Notes: generated from the sequence alone by a model not told the origin. 64,000 bases of DNA from Actinorhabdospora filicis (GCF_030269765.1 NZ_BSTX01000001.1:724106-788105); one strand, 5' to 3'. Positions 16,660 through 27,634 are shown, counted from the first letter of the stretch. Program-made: numbers and translations.

Positions 16660-17271
16660 CTAGAGAACCGCGCCCTCGTCGTACAGCCAGTCGACCCACG
16701 ACCCCGACACGGCGGCGGCGCAGTCGATGACCTCGTCCAGGAGGGCGTCGTGCAGGCCGGGCACCAGCGGGAGCTGGACCTCGCCGTAGAGCGGGAACTG
16801 GCCGCTCTCGGTCTCGATGCCGACGTAGGCCTTCAGGAAGCGGCGGGTGCGGTTCCACTCGTTGACGGCGGTGTAGGCGCGTTCGGCCCAGTCGGGGGCG
16901 ACGGTGGCGTAGGCGCGGGCGCGCAGGACGAGGATCTCGTTGGAGGGACCCTCGCAGGCGATCTGGAGGACGTGCCGCTCCCACATCGCCAGGACGGCGC
17001 CGTGCTCGTCGGTCAGGTAGCGGATCTTGAGGCGCTTGAGCGACTCGGTGATCCGCTCGGTGGTGATGCGGCGGACGGTGGTCGCGCGGACCGCGTTCTG
17101 GGTGAGCCGGTCGAGGTCGGCGGCCAGGTTCGGGTCCAGGCCGTCAGGAACGCGCACCTGCTGCATCAGCAGGTCCTCCGCGGAGGCGCGCTGGACGGGG
17201 ACCTTCGTGGTCTCGGCGTCCTGCCGCTTCTCGTTCTCCTGCCCCGTGCGGCGGCCTCGCCACCATGCCAT
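16660..17271 (-). CDS. YbjN-domain protein
   Basis: 203 residues from the ATG at 17271 (MAWWRGRR). A basic N-terminus and a charged linker of about 30 residues precede a helical segment. The C-terminal YbjN-like fold follows (type III secretion chaperone-like), with WNRTRRFLKAYV, PLYGEVQLPLVPG and a final helix DEVIDCAAAVSGSWVDWL. YbjN proteins are common in actinobacteria, often in pairs, and have been called putative sensory or chaperone proteins; the function is not established. A longer frame upstream exists but is basic shadow sequence. Transcribed alone. Confidence 0.78.
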   Translation of the reverse strand: MAWWRGRRTGQENEKRQDAETTKVPVQRASAEDLLMQQVRVPDGLDPNLAADLDRLTQNAVRATTVRRITTERITESLKRLKIRYLTDEHGAVLAMWERHVLQIACEGPSNEILVLRARAYATVAPDWAERAYTAVNEWNRTRRFLKAYVGIETESGQFPLYGEVQLPLVPGLHDALLDEVIDCAAAVSGSWVDWLYDEGAVL

Positions 17272-17399
17272 GTGAATCCCCTTGGTCTGCCGTCTCCCGT
17301 GTAGCCCATCGAAGGGCGCCTCTGCGAACGTACCGGCGGGTCGCTCGCGCGACCAGGGTCGGCGGGGTCGATCACGCCTGATACGCCCGAAAACCGGCC

Positions 17400-17441
17400 G
17401 AACGGCGGATCCCCGGCTCATGCGCCTGGAACCCGCCGTTC
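17400..17441 (-). terminator. 9-bp hairpin after the lipoprotein gene
   Basis: GAACGGCGG at 17400-17408 pairs with CCGCCGTTC at 17433-17441 around a 24-nt loop, just past the stop (17458) of the leftward lipoprotein gene. Confidence 0.5.
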
Positions 17442-17457
17442 ACCGCGAAACCCCCGG

Positions 17458-17925
17458 TCAGGGGATGGTGTACGAGCAGGACGCCACCGAACCGCTCGAC
17501 GTGTCGGCCTCTTTGCCGTCGACGAGGATCGCGCAGGTCACCGCGCCGGACGTGGTGGTCGCGCGCAGGGTGACGGTGTCGCCGGGGTTCGCCTTGAGCT
17601 GGTGGCCCCACGGCAGCTTCGCGGAGGTGACGGTCTCCTTGGCGGTCCCGACGGCGTACTCCACGCCGTAGGCGTCGCCCTTGCCGGTGAGCTTGAGGAC
17701 CACGTTGACCGCGCCGGCGGGCTTGCCGGGGTTGGCGGGACCGTCGCTCTTGTCGGAGCCGGGACGGGTGTGGTCACTGGGGTTCGTGCTCGGGTTCGCC
17801 GAGGTGCCGTGGCTCGACGAGCCGGAGACGGCCGGTGCCGGGGCGTCCACCGACGGGGCCCGGTTGCAGGCCGCCAGCACCAGGGCGACGACGGTGAGCC
17901 CGGTCACAATGAGGTATTTCTTCAC
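17458..17925 (-). CDS. MmpS-like lipoprotein
   Basis: 155 residues beginning at a GTG (VKKYLIVTG) with GAAGGAGG about 7 nt upstream. It has a signal peptide with lipobox VLAAC (Cys20) and a Ser/Pro/Asp-rich linker of about 45 residues. A C-terminal beta domain follows, with VEYAVGTAKETVT, LPWGH, GDTVTLRA and an internal disulphide candidate pair (TCAILVDGKE ... ASCSYTIP). The order of the LPW, tC and C-terminal motifs resembles the MmpS accessory proteins of actinobacterial RND lipid exporters. No mmpL gene lies nearby, so the role is uncertain. Exported and membrane-anchored. Confidence 0.72.
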   Translation of the reverse strand: MKKYLIVTGLTVVALVLAACNRAPSVDAPAPAVSGSSSHGTSANPSTNPSDHTRPGSDKSDGPANPGKPAGAVNVVLKLTGKGDAYGVEYAVGTAKETVTSAKLPWGHQLKANPGDTVTLRATTTSGAVTCAILVDGKEADTSSGSVASCSYTIP

Positions 17926-17995
17926 GATTGAGCCTCCTTCGCCGCACACGGTAGACAGTGCGCGCACGCGCACGCCGCGTGAGAAGAAGGTGACG

Positions 17996-18568
17996 CTAGA
18001 GCAGCCGCAGGCCGGGGTCCATGCCCCAGGCGATGCCGCGCGACCCGGCGAGGCCGATGCGGCGTCCGGCCAGGCGCACCGACACCGGCTCCTCGCCGGT
18101 GTGCAGGCCCATCCGGAACAGCGCGGTGACCAGGCGCAGGGGGACCTCGTGCTCGCCTTCGACGGTGAGCGCGACGTGGTCCAGCAGCGCGTCGCGCAGC
18201 CGCCGGTCGCCCACGCCCTGCCCGCGGCGGGCGCGCAGGGTCTCGGCCGCGGCGGCGTCGACGCGGCGCAGGTCGGCGGCCGGGACGGTCTCGATGACGC
18301 GCCCGTCGGTGGCCGGGAGGGTGGTGCGCCACTCCATCTCGTGCCGCCGGGACGGGGAGGCCCCGCCCGCCGCCAGGTCGGCGGCGCTCACCACGACATC
18401 GCCCTCGAAGGGCACCGGCAGGTCCAGGCACACCAGTGCCTTGAACGGCAGGACCGCCCACAGCCGGGCGGTGCCGGACGCGCTGGCGCGGGTGCGCACC
18501 AGCCCGTCCGGACTGAACCTCATGACCCGCCGCGCGAAGTCGGCGACGGGATCGATCGACACCGTCAT
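17996..18568 (-). CDS. conserved actinobacterial protein of unknown function
   Basis: 190 residues with no recognised domain. The N-terminal segment contains MRFSPDGLVRTRASASGTARLWAVLPF, followed by an acidic/Ala-rich middle. The C-terminal part (VALTVEGEHEVPLRLVTALFRMG) ends with basic, Gly-rich strands. No signal or TM segment, so probably cytoplasmic. The start ATG overlaps the stop of the thioesterase gene by four bases (ATGA). EttA, the thioesterase and this gene therefore form one operon. From memory, mycobacteria keep a similar hypothetical gene next to a thioesterase and EttA, which would suggest a conserved linkage. Confidence 0.65.
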   Translation of the reverse strand: MTVSIDPVADFARRVMRFSPDGLVRTRASASGTARLWAVLPFKALVCLDLPVPFEGDVVVSAADLAAGGASPSRRHEMEWRTTLPATDGRVIETVPAADLRRVDAAAAETLRARRGQGVGDRRLRDALLDHVALTVEGEHEVPLRLVTALFRMGLHTGEEPVSVRLAGRRIGLAGSRGIAWGMDPGLRLL

Positions 18569-18993
18569 TCCCGGAAGGCCTCAAGGAAGGCGCGCTCGGC
18601 GTCGTTGATGCGCCGGGGGCGCTTGGCCTCCAGGTCGAACGGGACGAGGACGGAGCGGGCGCGCGAGGCGACCCGCCCGTCGTCGAAGAGCTCGTAGTCC
18701 ACCACGAAGGCCGAGTTGCGGATCTCGTGGACCCACAGCTCGATGCGCACCTCCGGGCTCTTGTGCCCTTCGCCGGAGCCGATCCCGTAGTCCACCGGAC
18801 GCAGGTAGTCGATCTCGTGGCGGGCGATGACCACGCCCTCGGCGAAGGACGTGAGCCCGTGCTGCTTCGCCGCGTTGAACATGAGCGCGACGCGCGCCTC
18901 TTCGTAGAGGGTGAGGAAGCGCGCGTTGTTCACGTGCTGGAACGCGTCCATGTCGCTCCAGCGCAGCGGGCAGTGGTAGACGTACCGGGCCAT
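18565..18993 (-). CDS. 4-hydroxybenzoyl-CoA-type (hot-dog) thioesterase
   Basis: 142-residue single hot-dog acyl-CoA thioesterase. The signature block WSDMDAFQHVNNARFLTLYEEAR includes the catalytic Asp (DMD) and the HVNN loop. EIDYLRPVDYG and a beta strand ending SARSVLVPFDLE follow. It hydrolyses acyl-CoA thioesters in the cytoplasm; the chain-length preference cannot be told from sequence. One nucleotide separates it from the EttA stop, and its own stop overlaps the next gene. The linkage to a translation factor is conserved in actinobacteria as far as I recall, but its meaning is unknown. Confidence 0.9.
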   Translation of the reverse strand: MARYVYHCPLRWSDMDAFQHVNNARFLTLYEEARVALMFNAAKQHGLTSFAEGVVIARHEIDYLRPVDYGIGSGEGHKSPEVRIELWVHEIRNSAFVVDYELFDDGRVASRARSVLVPFDLEAKRPRRINDAERAFLEAFRE

Positions 18994-18994
18994 G

Positions 18995-20686
<1,692 letters not shown>

Positions 20687-20799
20687 AGCGGCGTCTTACC
20701 TCACAGAAATCGTCGTCGGATGCCCGCGCGCCCCTTCGGCGGCGGCGAGGCGGCCTCAATACTGTCAAGCCGCCCGGCCGACCACCAAACCAGGGCGGT

Positions 20800-21537
20800 T
20801 CAGCTCTTGCGCTGACGCAGTGGAGTCCCGATCAGCAGGCCGCGCAGTATCAGGAACATCACGGCCAGGCCCCCCACCGCCGTCAACGCCACCGCCCACG
20901 CGGGCCATTCCCGGGAGAAGTCCAGCACGAACCCGTCGCCGAACCAGCCGCCGCGGCTGACCAGCATCTCGGTGAGCACGGCCGGGAGGACGCCCACGGG
21001 GATCAGCAGGATCCCCAGCCACGGCCCGAAGCGGTAGAAGAACGTGCCGATCGCCCAGCCGCCCATCACGTAGCCCAGCTGCATGAGCAGCGCCTCGGTG
21101 AACACCAGGTGGTACTGCCCGGGCCCGGAGTACAGGTGCGCGCTCTGGAAGACCTGCGGGATGTCGTTCAGCCGGTAGATGAGGGCCTCCCCGGCGTTGC
21201 CGAGCACGATCAGCAGCGATGAGACCACCGCCATCGAGACCACGCTGAGGATCGCGGCGAGCGCGAAGGTCCGCCGGGTGACGCCCTGCGCGACGACGAG
21301 GGGCATGATCACCGGTGTGAGCATCACCCCGACGGCGCCCATGGTGCCGCGCGCGGAGTTCAGCGAGGACTCCCACAGGCTGATGTCGATGGAGCCCCAC
21401 AGGCCGATGGCCGCGGCGATGAGGACGTAGACGAGGATCAGGACCGCCCATGCCCACCAGTACCAGGCGTTGCCGTAAATGATGGCGAGGTAGGTGCCGC
21501 GCAGCTGCCGCGGCCAAGGGGTGGCGAGGGAGCTCAC
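20800..21537 (-). CDS. ABC transporter permease (YtrC/D-like)
   Basis: 245-residue integral membrane protein with six predicted TM helices (clusters at about 26-50, 65-85, 95-125, 150-175, 180-200 and 220-240). It is encoded directly downstream of an ABC ATPase and a GntR repressor. No nucleotide-binding motif. The start is GTG, overlapping the ATPase stop (GTGA). Together the three genes correspond to a minimal Ytr-type exporter, a class induced by cell-wall-active antibiotics in Bacillus. The substrate here is unknown. Confidence 0.82.
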   Translation of the reverse strand: MSSLATPWPRQLRGTYLAIIYGNAWYWWAWAVLILVYVLIAAAIGLWGSIDISLWESSLNSARGTMGAVGVMLTPVIMPLVVAQGVTRRTFALAAILSVVSMAVVSSLLIVLGNAGEALIYRLNDIPQVFQSAHLYSGPGQYHLVFTEALLMQLGYVMGGWAIGTFFYRFGPWLGILLIPVGVLPAVLTEMLVSRGGWFGDGFVLDFSREWPAWAVALTAVGGLAVMFLILRGLLIGTPLRQRKS

Positions 21538-22412
21538 TGGGCGTCCTTCCCGGTGGTCAGGTGCACGAAGAGGTCCTGGAGGGGCAGGCTGCCCAGTTCG
21601 AGACCGGCGACGCGGGCCTGGCGCTCCAGGTCCTGGCCGGGGTGGCTGTAGAGGGTGATGCGCTTGGTGCCGCCGAGGATCTGCTCGCCCAGGACGTGCA
21701 GGCCGACGGCGAAGCGGTCGACGGTCTCGGCGGGCCCGGTGACCGACACGCCGCGCTCGCGCAGGCCGTCGGCGGTGTCGTGGACGATGAGGCGGCCGCG
21801 GTCCAGGATCAGCACCTCCTCGAAGAGGTCGCCGAACTCGGCGATGTGGTGCGTGGAGATCACGATGGTGCGGGGGTGCTCGACGTAGTCGGCGAGCAGT
21901 TCCTCCTGGAACAGGTAGCGGGCGGGGGCGTCCAGGCCGAGGGTGACCTCGTCGAGCATGGTCAGCGGGCAGCGGGTGGCCAGGCCGATGACGCAGGCCA
22001 GGGCGGCCTTCTGGCCCCGGGAGAGGCGCTGGGCGTGGCGGCGCATGGGCAGGCCGAAGCGTTCGGCGAGGTGGTGGGCGTAGTCGGTGTCCCAGGCCGG
22101 CCGCAGGGTGGCGAGGTAGCCAAGGACGCGGCGGACGCTGGCCTGGGGGATGTCGCCGGATTCGCGGATCAGCGCGATCTGGGAGGTGACGTCGCCGTTC
22201 TCGTAGGGGTCGTGCCCGCCGACGCGGACGGTGCCGGAGTCGGGCCGCTGGAAGGCGGCGAGGATGGACATGAGGGTGGACTTCCCGGAGCCGTTGCGGC
22301 CGAGGAGGCCGTAGATCTTGCCGGGTTCGAGGCTGAGGTCCACCCCGTCGAGGGCGGTGACGTCGCCGTAGGACTTGGTCAGCGCGCCGGTCTCGACGCC
22401 GAGGCCGCTCAC
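21534..22412 (-). CDS. ABC transporter ATP-binding protein (YtrB-like)
   Basis: 292 residues. Walker A is GRNGSGKST, the Q-loop region is IALIRESGD, and Walker B is LTMLDEVTLGLD. The signature motif reads LSRGQK in place of LSGGQ, a variation common in this branch. A C-terminal domain of about 90 residues (after ILDRGRLIVHD) is characteristic of Ytr/EcsA-like ATPases. The start GTG overlaps the repressor gene by four bases, and its stop overlaps the permease start. The three genes form a coupled operon controlled by the palindrome at 22799-22822. Confidence 0.9.
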   Translation of the reverse strand: MSGLGVETGALTKSYGDVTALDGVDLSLEPGKIYGLLGRNGSGKSTLMSILAAFQRPDSGTVRVGGHDPYENGDVTSQIALIRESGDIPQASVRRVLGYLATLRPAWDTDYAHHLAERFGLPMRRHAQRLSRGQKAALACVIGLATRCPLTMLDEVTLGLDAPARYLFQEELLADYVEHPRTIVISTHHIAEFGDLFEEVLILDRGRLIVHDTADGLRERGVSVTGPAETVDRFAVGLHVLGEQILGGTKRITLYSHPGQDLERQARVAGLELGSLPLQDLFVHLTTGKDAQ

Positions 22413-22780
22413 ATCCGGCTCCTTCGCTCTTCGATGCCTTCCAGGTGTGCGACGACGTCGGCCAGGGGGACGCCGATGAGGCCCGCCTCGGCGGCCATGG
22501 GGTCGACCATGTCGCTGAAGAAGCGCTCGCGGCGTTCGGCGAGGAGTTTGGCGCGGGCGCCGTCGGTGACGTACATGCCCAGGCCGCGCTTCTTGTAGAG
22601 GACGCCTTCGTCGACGAGCTGGTGGAAGCCCTTGGCGGCGGTGGCGGGGTTGATCCGGTAGTAGGTGGCGAACTGGTTGGTGGACATCACCTGGTCGCCC
22701 TCGGCGAGGGTGCCGTCGAGGATGTCCTGTTTGAGCCGTGCCGCGATCTGCTGGTAGATCGGCGTGCGGTCGTCGAACAC
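22409..22780 (-). CDS. GntR-family repressor, YtrA subfamily
   Basis: 123-residue transcriptional regulator with a winged helix-turn-helix (PIYQQIAARLKQDILDGTL, then NPATAAKGFHQLVDEGVLYKKRGLGMYV). It has only the short C-terminal dimerisation helices typical of the YtrA subfamily and no effector-binding domain. It is first in the operon with an ABC ATPase and permease. GTG start at 22780 with an AGAAGGGA-type ribosome site. A near-perfect palindrome just upstream is the likely autoregulatory operator. Expected to repress its own operon until an envelope stress signal; this last point is from family knowledge. Confidence 0.92.
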   Translation of the reverse strand: MFDDRTPIYQQIAARLKQDILDGTLAEGDQVMSTNQFATYYRINPATAAKGFHQLVDEGVLYKKRGLGMYVTDGARAKLLAERRERFFSDMVDPMAAEAGLIGVPLADVVAHLEGIEERRSRM

Positions 22781-22798
22781 CAGGACCGTCCCTTCTGG

Positions 22799-22822
22799 GG
22801 TTCGTTACTCATGTAATGAACC
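22799..22822. promoter_or_regulatory. YtrA operator palindrome
   Basis: GGTTCGTTAC and GTAATGAACC form arms of 10 bp with a single mismatch around TCAT. The site sits about 19-42 bp upstream of the repressor start, in the right place to block the ytr-like promoter. Confidence 0.75.
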
Positions 22823-23067
22823 ATAGCTGTGACGAACCCGACCCGCAACACGAGGCATGGATTCCGGCCGCCGGGGTAGAGAAGTCGATCAAGGACGTCC
22901 CGCGAGGTGGGATCAAGGGCCACCCGAGCCGGTGAAAAACGGAGTGGCGCCCGCGCCGCCCGTAGACTCGATGCCGAGTCGCCGGTGACGCCGTGTCGCC
23001 GCTCGCGGCCCAGGCGCCCGTCCCGGCACGTCCCGCTGCACGCGAACGAACGAGGAGGAACCGCCAG

Positions 23068-24513
23068 GTGTCGTCTTACGCGGGTGAGGGCAGCTCCTTC
23101 GTCGTGGTGGCCAACCGGCTGCCGGTCGACGAGGTGATCACCGACGAGGGCAGGGAGTGGCGGCAGAGCCCGGGCGGCCTGGTCACGGCCCTGCAACCGG
23201 TGCTCCAGGCCGAGAAGGGCACGTGGATCGGCTGGGCCGGCGGCACCGGCGAGGCGCCCGATCCCTTCGAGCTGGACGGGATGCGGCTGAGCCCGGTGGC
23301 GCTGACCGCCGATGAGCTCACCTCCTACTACGAGGGCTTCTCCAACGCCACGCTGTGGCCGCTCTACCACGACGCGGTCGAGCCGCCGGTCTTCCACCGG
23401 CCCTGGTGGGACGCCTACGTCCGGGTCAACGAGCGCTTCGCCGAGCGCGCCGCCGAGGTGGCCGCGCCGGGCGCGGTGGTGTGGGTGCAGGACTACCAGC
23501 TCCAGCTCGTCCCGGCGATGCTGCGGCGACGGCGGCCGGACGTGCGCATCGGCTTCTTCCTGCACATCCCGTTCCCGCCGGTGGAGCTGTTCATGCAGCT
23601 GCCCAAGCGCCTGGAGCTGCTGGACGGGCTGCTCGGCGCCGACCTGGTCGGCTTCCAGCGGCCCCTGGCCGCGCAGAACTTCCTGCGCCTGACCCGGCAC
23701 CTGTTCGCCCTCCAGCCCCGCGGGAAGACCGTGGAGTTCGGCGAGCGCGTGGTCCGCGCCGACGCCTTCCCGATCTCCATCGACGTGGCCGCCATGGAGT
23801 CGGTGGCGGTGAGCACGCCGGTGCAGCAGCGGGCGCGGGAGCTGCGGGAGAACCTCGGCGATCCCGAGACGGTCATCCTCGGGGTGGACCGGCTGGACTA
23901 CACCAAGGGCATCGAGCAACGATTGAAGGCGTTCCGGGAGCTGCTGGCCGAAGGCCGGCTGCGGGTCCCGGACGCGGTGATGGTGCAGGTGGCCACGCCG
24001 AGCCGGGAGCGGGTGGAGCACTACAAGGCGCTGCGCTCGAACGTGGAACGCGAGGTGGGCCGGATCAACGGCGATTTCGGCCGGGTCGGGCGTCCGGCGG
24101 TGCATTACCTGCACCAGTCGTATCGCCGTGACGAGCTGGCCGCGCTGTACCTGGCGGCCGACGTGATGATGGTGACGCCGTTGCGGGACGGCATGAATCT
24201 CGTGGCGAAGGAGTACGTGGCCTCCCGCACCGATCTGGGCGGCACGCTGCTGCTGTCGGAGTTCGCCGGCGCGGCCGGTGAGCTGCGGCAGGCCTATCAG
24301 GTCAATCCGCACGACCTCGACGGGCTCAAGGCGACCCTGATGACGGCGGTGGAGGCCGATCCGATGGATCGGGTGCGCAGGATGCGGGGGATGCGCCGGT
24401 ATCTTCGCGGGCACGACGTCCGCCACTGGGCCAACGGATTCCTGACGGCGCTCGGCGTCCCCTCTCCGGCCACCGCGTACAATCCCGGCCATATTGAAAC
24501 AAAACCGCAATAA
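23068..24513 (+). CDS. otsA: trehalose-6-phosphate synthase
   Basis: GT20 glycosyltransferase making trehalose-6-phosphate from a nucleotide-glucose donor and glucose-6-phosphate; 481 residues, normal length. Motifs in order are [70 protein letters not shown] (Arg/Lys donor phosphate contacts) and [13 protein letters not shown] (nucleotide-binding Asp/Glu). The GTG start has AGGAGG 9 nt upstream; longer in-frame extensions lack this. The phosphatase gene follows after 82 nt and the two are probably one operon. Trehalose serves as osmoprotectant and reserve sugar. Confidence 0.96.
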   Translation: MSSYAGEGSSFVVVANRLPVDEVITDEGREWRQSPGGLVTALQPVLQAEKGTWIGWAGGTGEAPDPFELDGMRLSPVALTADELTSYYEGFSNATLWPLYHDAVEPPVFHRPWWDAYVRVNERFAERAAEVAAPGAVVWVQDYQLQLVPAMLRRRRPDVRIGFFLHIPFPPVELFMQLPKRLELLDGLLGADLVGFQRPLAAQNFLRLTRHLFALQPRGKTVEFGERVVRADAFPISIDVAAMESVAVSTPVQQRARELRENLGDPETVILGVDRLDYTKGIEQRLKAFRELLAEGRLRVPDAVMVQVATPSRERVEHYKALRSNVEREVGRINGDFGRVGRPAVHYLHQSYRRDELAALYLAADVMMVTPLRDGMNLVAKEYVASRTDLGGTLLLSEFAGAAGELRQAYQVNPHDLDGLKATLMTAVEADPMDRVRRMRGMRRYLRGHDVRHWANGFLTALGVPSPATAYNPGHIETKPQ

Positions 24514-24595
24514 CACTTGAACATGTCCGAAACGATCTTCGCCCGCGGAGTGCCTGCTCTCGGGTGACTCGACGCGCCCGCAGGAGCCTTCAGGC

Positions 24596-27154
24596 ATGAC
24601 CGAGCCAATTATGTCCCCTTCCATGGACCCCGAACTTCGCGCGTGTCTGGCCAACCTGGCCAGAACCCCGCAGTTGCTGATCGCCTGCGACTACGACGGG
24701 ACCCTCGCGCCGATCGTCACCGACCCGGCCAAGGCCGCGCCGCTGCCGGAGACGGTGGCCGCGCTGCGCGCGCTGGCCACGCTCCCGCAGACGAAGGTCG
24801 CGGTGATCTCCGGCCGCGCGCTGCGCGACCTGGCCGCCCTCAGCCGGCTGCCCAGCGAGATCCACCTCGTCGGCAGTCACGGCTCGGAGTTCGACGTCTC
24901 CTTCACCCATGCGCTGACCCCGGAGCAGGTCACCCTGCGCGACAAGATCTACGCGGCGGTGGCCGACCTGGTCCGGGACAAGGAGGGCGTGCGACTGGAG
25001 CCCAAGCCCGCCGGCATCGCCGTCCACACCCGCACCGCCCCCCGCGACGTGGCCGCCGAGGTCCTCGCCGCGATCCAGGCCGGGCCGGGTTCGTGGGACG
25101 ACGTGCAGTCGACCGAGGGCAAGGAGGTCGTCGACCTGTCGGTGATGACCACCCACAAGGGCACCGCGCTGGACGCCCTGCGCTCGCAGCTGGGCGCCTC
25201 GGCGGTGCTGTTCATCGGCGATGACGTCACCGACGAGAACGCCTTCGCGCACCTGCACGGGCCTGACATGGGCATCCGCGTCGGCGAGGGCGAGACGCTG
25301 GCCCGCCACCGCGTCGACGACACCGAGGACGTCGCCCACGTCCTGGCCGATCTGCTGCAGATCCGCCGGGGCTGGCTCTACGGCGAGCAGTCGGTGCTGA
25401 TCGAGCGGCACTCGATGCTGGCCGACGGGGCGGCCAACGCGCTGGTGACCCCCGACGCCCGGATCACCTGGATGTGCCACCCCAAGCCCGACTCCGGCGC
25501 GCTGTTCGCCGACCTGCTGGGCGGGACGACCGCCGGGCACTTCACGGTGGAACCCGTCGGCGGCGGCCTGCCGCTGGGGCAGCGCTACCGGCACGAGACG
25601 ATGAGCGTGGAGACCCGCTGGTCGGGCCTGACGGTCACCGACTGGCTCGACCGGACGCACCTTGAGGCCGGTGACGCGCACTCCACGACGCTGGTCCGGG
25701 AACTGTCGGGCAACGGCACCGCTCGGGTGACCTTCGCGCCGCGCCCGGAGTTCGGTTCGCTGCCGGTGCGGCTCCAGCCGCTCGGCGACGGCCTGCTGAT
25801 GCTGGGCTACAACGAGCCGCTGGTGCTGCGTGCCCCGGGCGTGGAGTGGGAGGTGACCTCCGACGGCCAGAACGACACCGCGACGGCCACCGTGGACCTC
25901 ACCGCGTTCGGCGGGCACGTGGCCCTGGAGATGCGCTGCGGGTCCAATGACCTGAGCGACTCGGCGCTGCCGGTGGGCGAGCGCCGCGAGGGCAGCGAGG
26001 CGCACTGGCGGGACTGGGCGGCGAAGCTGAACCTGCCGCGCCTGAAGCGGGACATGGTGATGCGCAGCGCGCTGGCCCTGCGCGCGCTCTGCTACGAGCC
26101 GACGGGGGCGATCCTGGCGGCGGCGACCACGTCGCTGCCGGAGGACCTGGGCGGCGTCCGCAACTGGGACTACCGCTACTGCTGGTTCCGCGACGGGGCG
26201 ATGAGCGCGCGGGCGCTGGTGGAGCTGGGCTCGCTGCCGGAGGCCGAGCGGTTCCTGAAGTGGTGCGCGGGCGTCCTGGAGTCCACCGGGGGCCACCCGG
26301 AGTGGCTGTCGCCGCTGTACACGATCGACGGCGGTTCGCTGCCGCCCGAGGGCATCATCGACACCCTGCCGGGTTACGCGGGTTCGCGTCCGGTGCGGGT
26401 CAACAACAACGCGAACAAGCAGGTCCAGCTCGACGTGTTCGGGCCGGTGGCCGACCTGGTGGCGGCGGTGGCCGACCTGCGCGGGCGGCTGACCGACTTC
26501 GAGGCCGAGGTCATCCTGGCGATGGCCGACGCCGTCGAGCGCCGCTGGCACGAGCCCGACCACGGCATCTGGGAGGCCCCGCAGCCCCCGCGTCATCACG
26601 TGTACTCCAAGGTCATGTGCTGGTTCACCATCGACAAGGCGATCCAGCTCGCCGACCGGCACGGCCTGCCCCGCAAGGAGAGCTGGGCGGGGCTGCGGGC
26701 GGCGATCGCGGAGAACGTGCTGGAGCACGGCTGGGACGAGAACTTGCGGACCTACACCGCGGCTTACGGCGAGCCGGACTTGGACGCGGCGACCCTGTGG
26801 ATCGGGCTGACGGGGCTGCTGGACCCGGCCGACCAGCGCTTCATCGACACCGTGGAGGCCACCGAGGCGGCCCTGCGCAGCGGTTCGGCGGTGTACCGGT
26901 ACAAGCGCGACGACGGCCTGCCCGGTGTGGAGGGCGGCTTCCTGATCTGCGCGGCCTGGCTGATCGAGTCCTACCTGAAGATCGGGCGGCGCGCCGACGC
27001 CGAGGAGCTGTTCACGCAGCTCATCGACCAGGCCGGGCCGACGGGCCTGTTCCCCGAGCAGTGGGACCCGCTGGCCGAGCGCGGGCTGGGCAACCACCCG
27101 CAGGCCTACTCGCACCTGGGCTTCGTGCACTGCGCCCTGCTGCTGGACGCCTGA
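24596..27154 (+). CDS. otsB: trehalose-6-phosphate phosphatase fused to GH15 glucosidase
   Basis: Bifunctional fusion of 852 residues. Residues about 1-255 are a HAD-type trehalose phosphatase with nucleophile motif CDYDGT (Asp32/Asp34), ISGRALRDL, and the acidic motif GDDVTDENAF. Residues about 265-850 are a GH15 glucoamylase/trehalase-like module: an N-terminal beta-sandwich, then an (alpha/alpha)6 barrel with NWDYRYCWFRDG, a conserved NNNANKQVQLD segment and a C-terminal HPQAYSHLGF block. Actinobacterial GH15 enzymes include trehalases. The fusion would couple dephosphorylation of T6P to hydrolysis or remodelling of trehalose; whether the GH15 domain acts on trehalose is inference. The ATG has CAGGAG 9 nt upstream. 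It lies 82 nt behind otsA. Confidence 0.9.
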   Translation: MTEPIMSPSMDPELRACLANLARTPQLLIACDYDGTLAPIVTDPAKAAPLPETVAALRALATLPQTKVAVISGRALRDLAALSRLPSEIHLVGSHGSEFDVSFTHALTPEQVTLRDKIYAAVADLVRDKEGVRLEPKPAGIAVHTRTAPRDVAAEVLAAIQAGPGSWDDVQSTEGKEVVDLSVMTTHKGTALDALRSQLGASAVLFIGDDVTDENAFAHLHGPDMGIRVGEGETLARHRVDDTEDVAHVLADLLQIRRGWLYGEQSVLIERHSMLADGAANALVTPDARITWMCHPKPDSGALFADLLGGTTAGHFTVEPVGGGLPLGQRYRHETMSVETRWSGLTVTDWLDRTHLEAGDAHSTTLVRELSGNGTARVTFAPRPEFGSLPVRLQPLGDGLLMLGYNEPLVLRAPGVEWEVTSDGQNDTATATVDLTAFGGHVALEMRCGSNDLSDSALPVGERREGSEAHWRDWAAKLNLPRLKRDMVMRSALALRALCYEPTGAILAAATTSLPEDLGGVRNWDYRYCWFRDGAMSARALVELGSLPEAERFLKWCAGVLESTGGHPEWLSPLYTIDGGSLPPEGIIDTLPGYAGSRPVRVNNNANKQVQLDVFGPVADLVAAVADLRGRLTDFEAEVILAMADAVERRWHEPDHGIWEAPQPPRHHVYSKVMCWFTIDKAIQLADRHGLPRKESWAGLRAAIAENVLEHGWDENLRTYTAAYGEPDLDAATLWIGLTGLLDPADQRFIDTVEATEAALRSGSAVYRYKRDDGLPGVEGGFLICAAWLIESYLKIGRRADAEELFTQLIDQAGPTGLFPEQWDPLAERGLGNHPQAYSHLGFVHCALLLDA

Positions 27155-27634
27155 CCCCGTTTCCTCTCGCGCGGCCCCGTCGTCCCCGGCGGGGCCGCAC
27201 GCGCGTCACCCGGACGGGTGCGCCCCGATCGGGTGACCTCGCGCGTCCCGGTCCGGCACCGCCACCTGGGTGTTCTCCGCCACGCTCACCGGCGACCCGC
27301 GCGGCGGGGTCCCACGCGGGCGGGCGGTGTGGCATACGATCGCCGTGGACAGTGCTTATTCACAATCGCGTGGAAGCGGCTTGTCACGAGGCCACGTAGC
27401 GTCAACGTCCGTGTGACGCCACAGCGAGGCTGTGACAATTTTTCCCTTCATTCACCATGCGGTTCCGCCCGTCACTTTTACCGGCCTGAATCGTTACACC
27501 GGCCCGCAAATAAGACATTAAGTACAAATGGCGCAGTCGGGCACCGTCCACATAGGGTCCAGATCGAAATTCGCCCCGGCCGATACCCCGACGGGGGTTG
27601 CGCACCCCCACTCCCTGTCTGCAACGATGTGGCA
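27155..27634. other. 480-bp intergenic region, partly AT-rich
   Basis: Begins with the hairpin at 27171-27198. A less GC-rich section (about 27350-27540) probably holds promoter elements for the coiled-coil gene at 27635, including a TACGAT-type -10 candidate near 27333. An inverted pair TTGTCAC ... GTGACAA flanks about 27378-27437. No protein-like frame is seen. Confidence 0.6.
27171..27198 (+). terminator. 9-bp GC hairpin after otsB
   Basis: GCGGCCCCG and CGGGGCCGC flank a 10-nt loop, 17 nt past the stop of the otsB-GH15 gene. Confidence 0.65.

Noticed and set aside
16168-17304. Long open frame covering the inverted repeat and antisense to the YbjN gene
   Set aside because: It is the read-through of GC-rich repeat and shadow sequence; composition and lack of homology-like motifs argue against a real protein.
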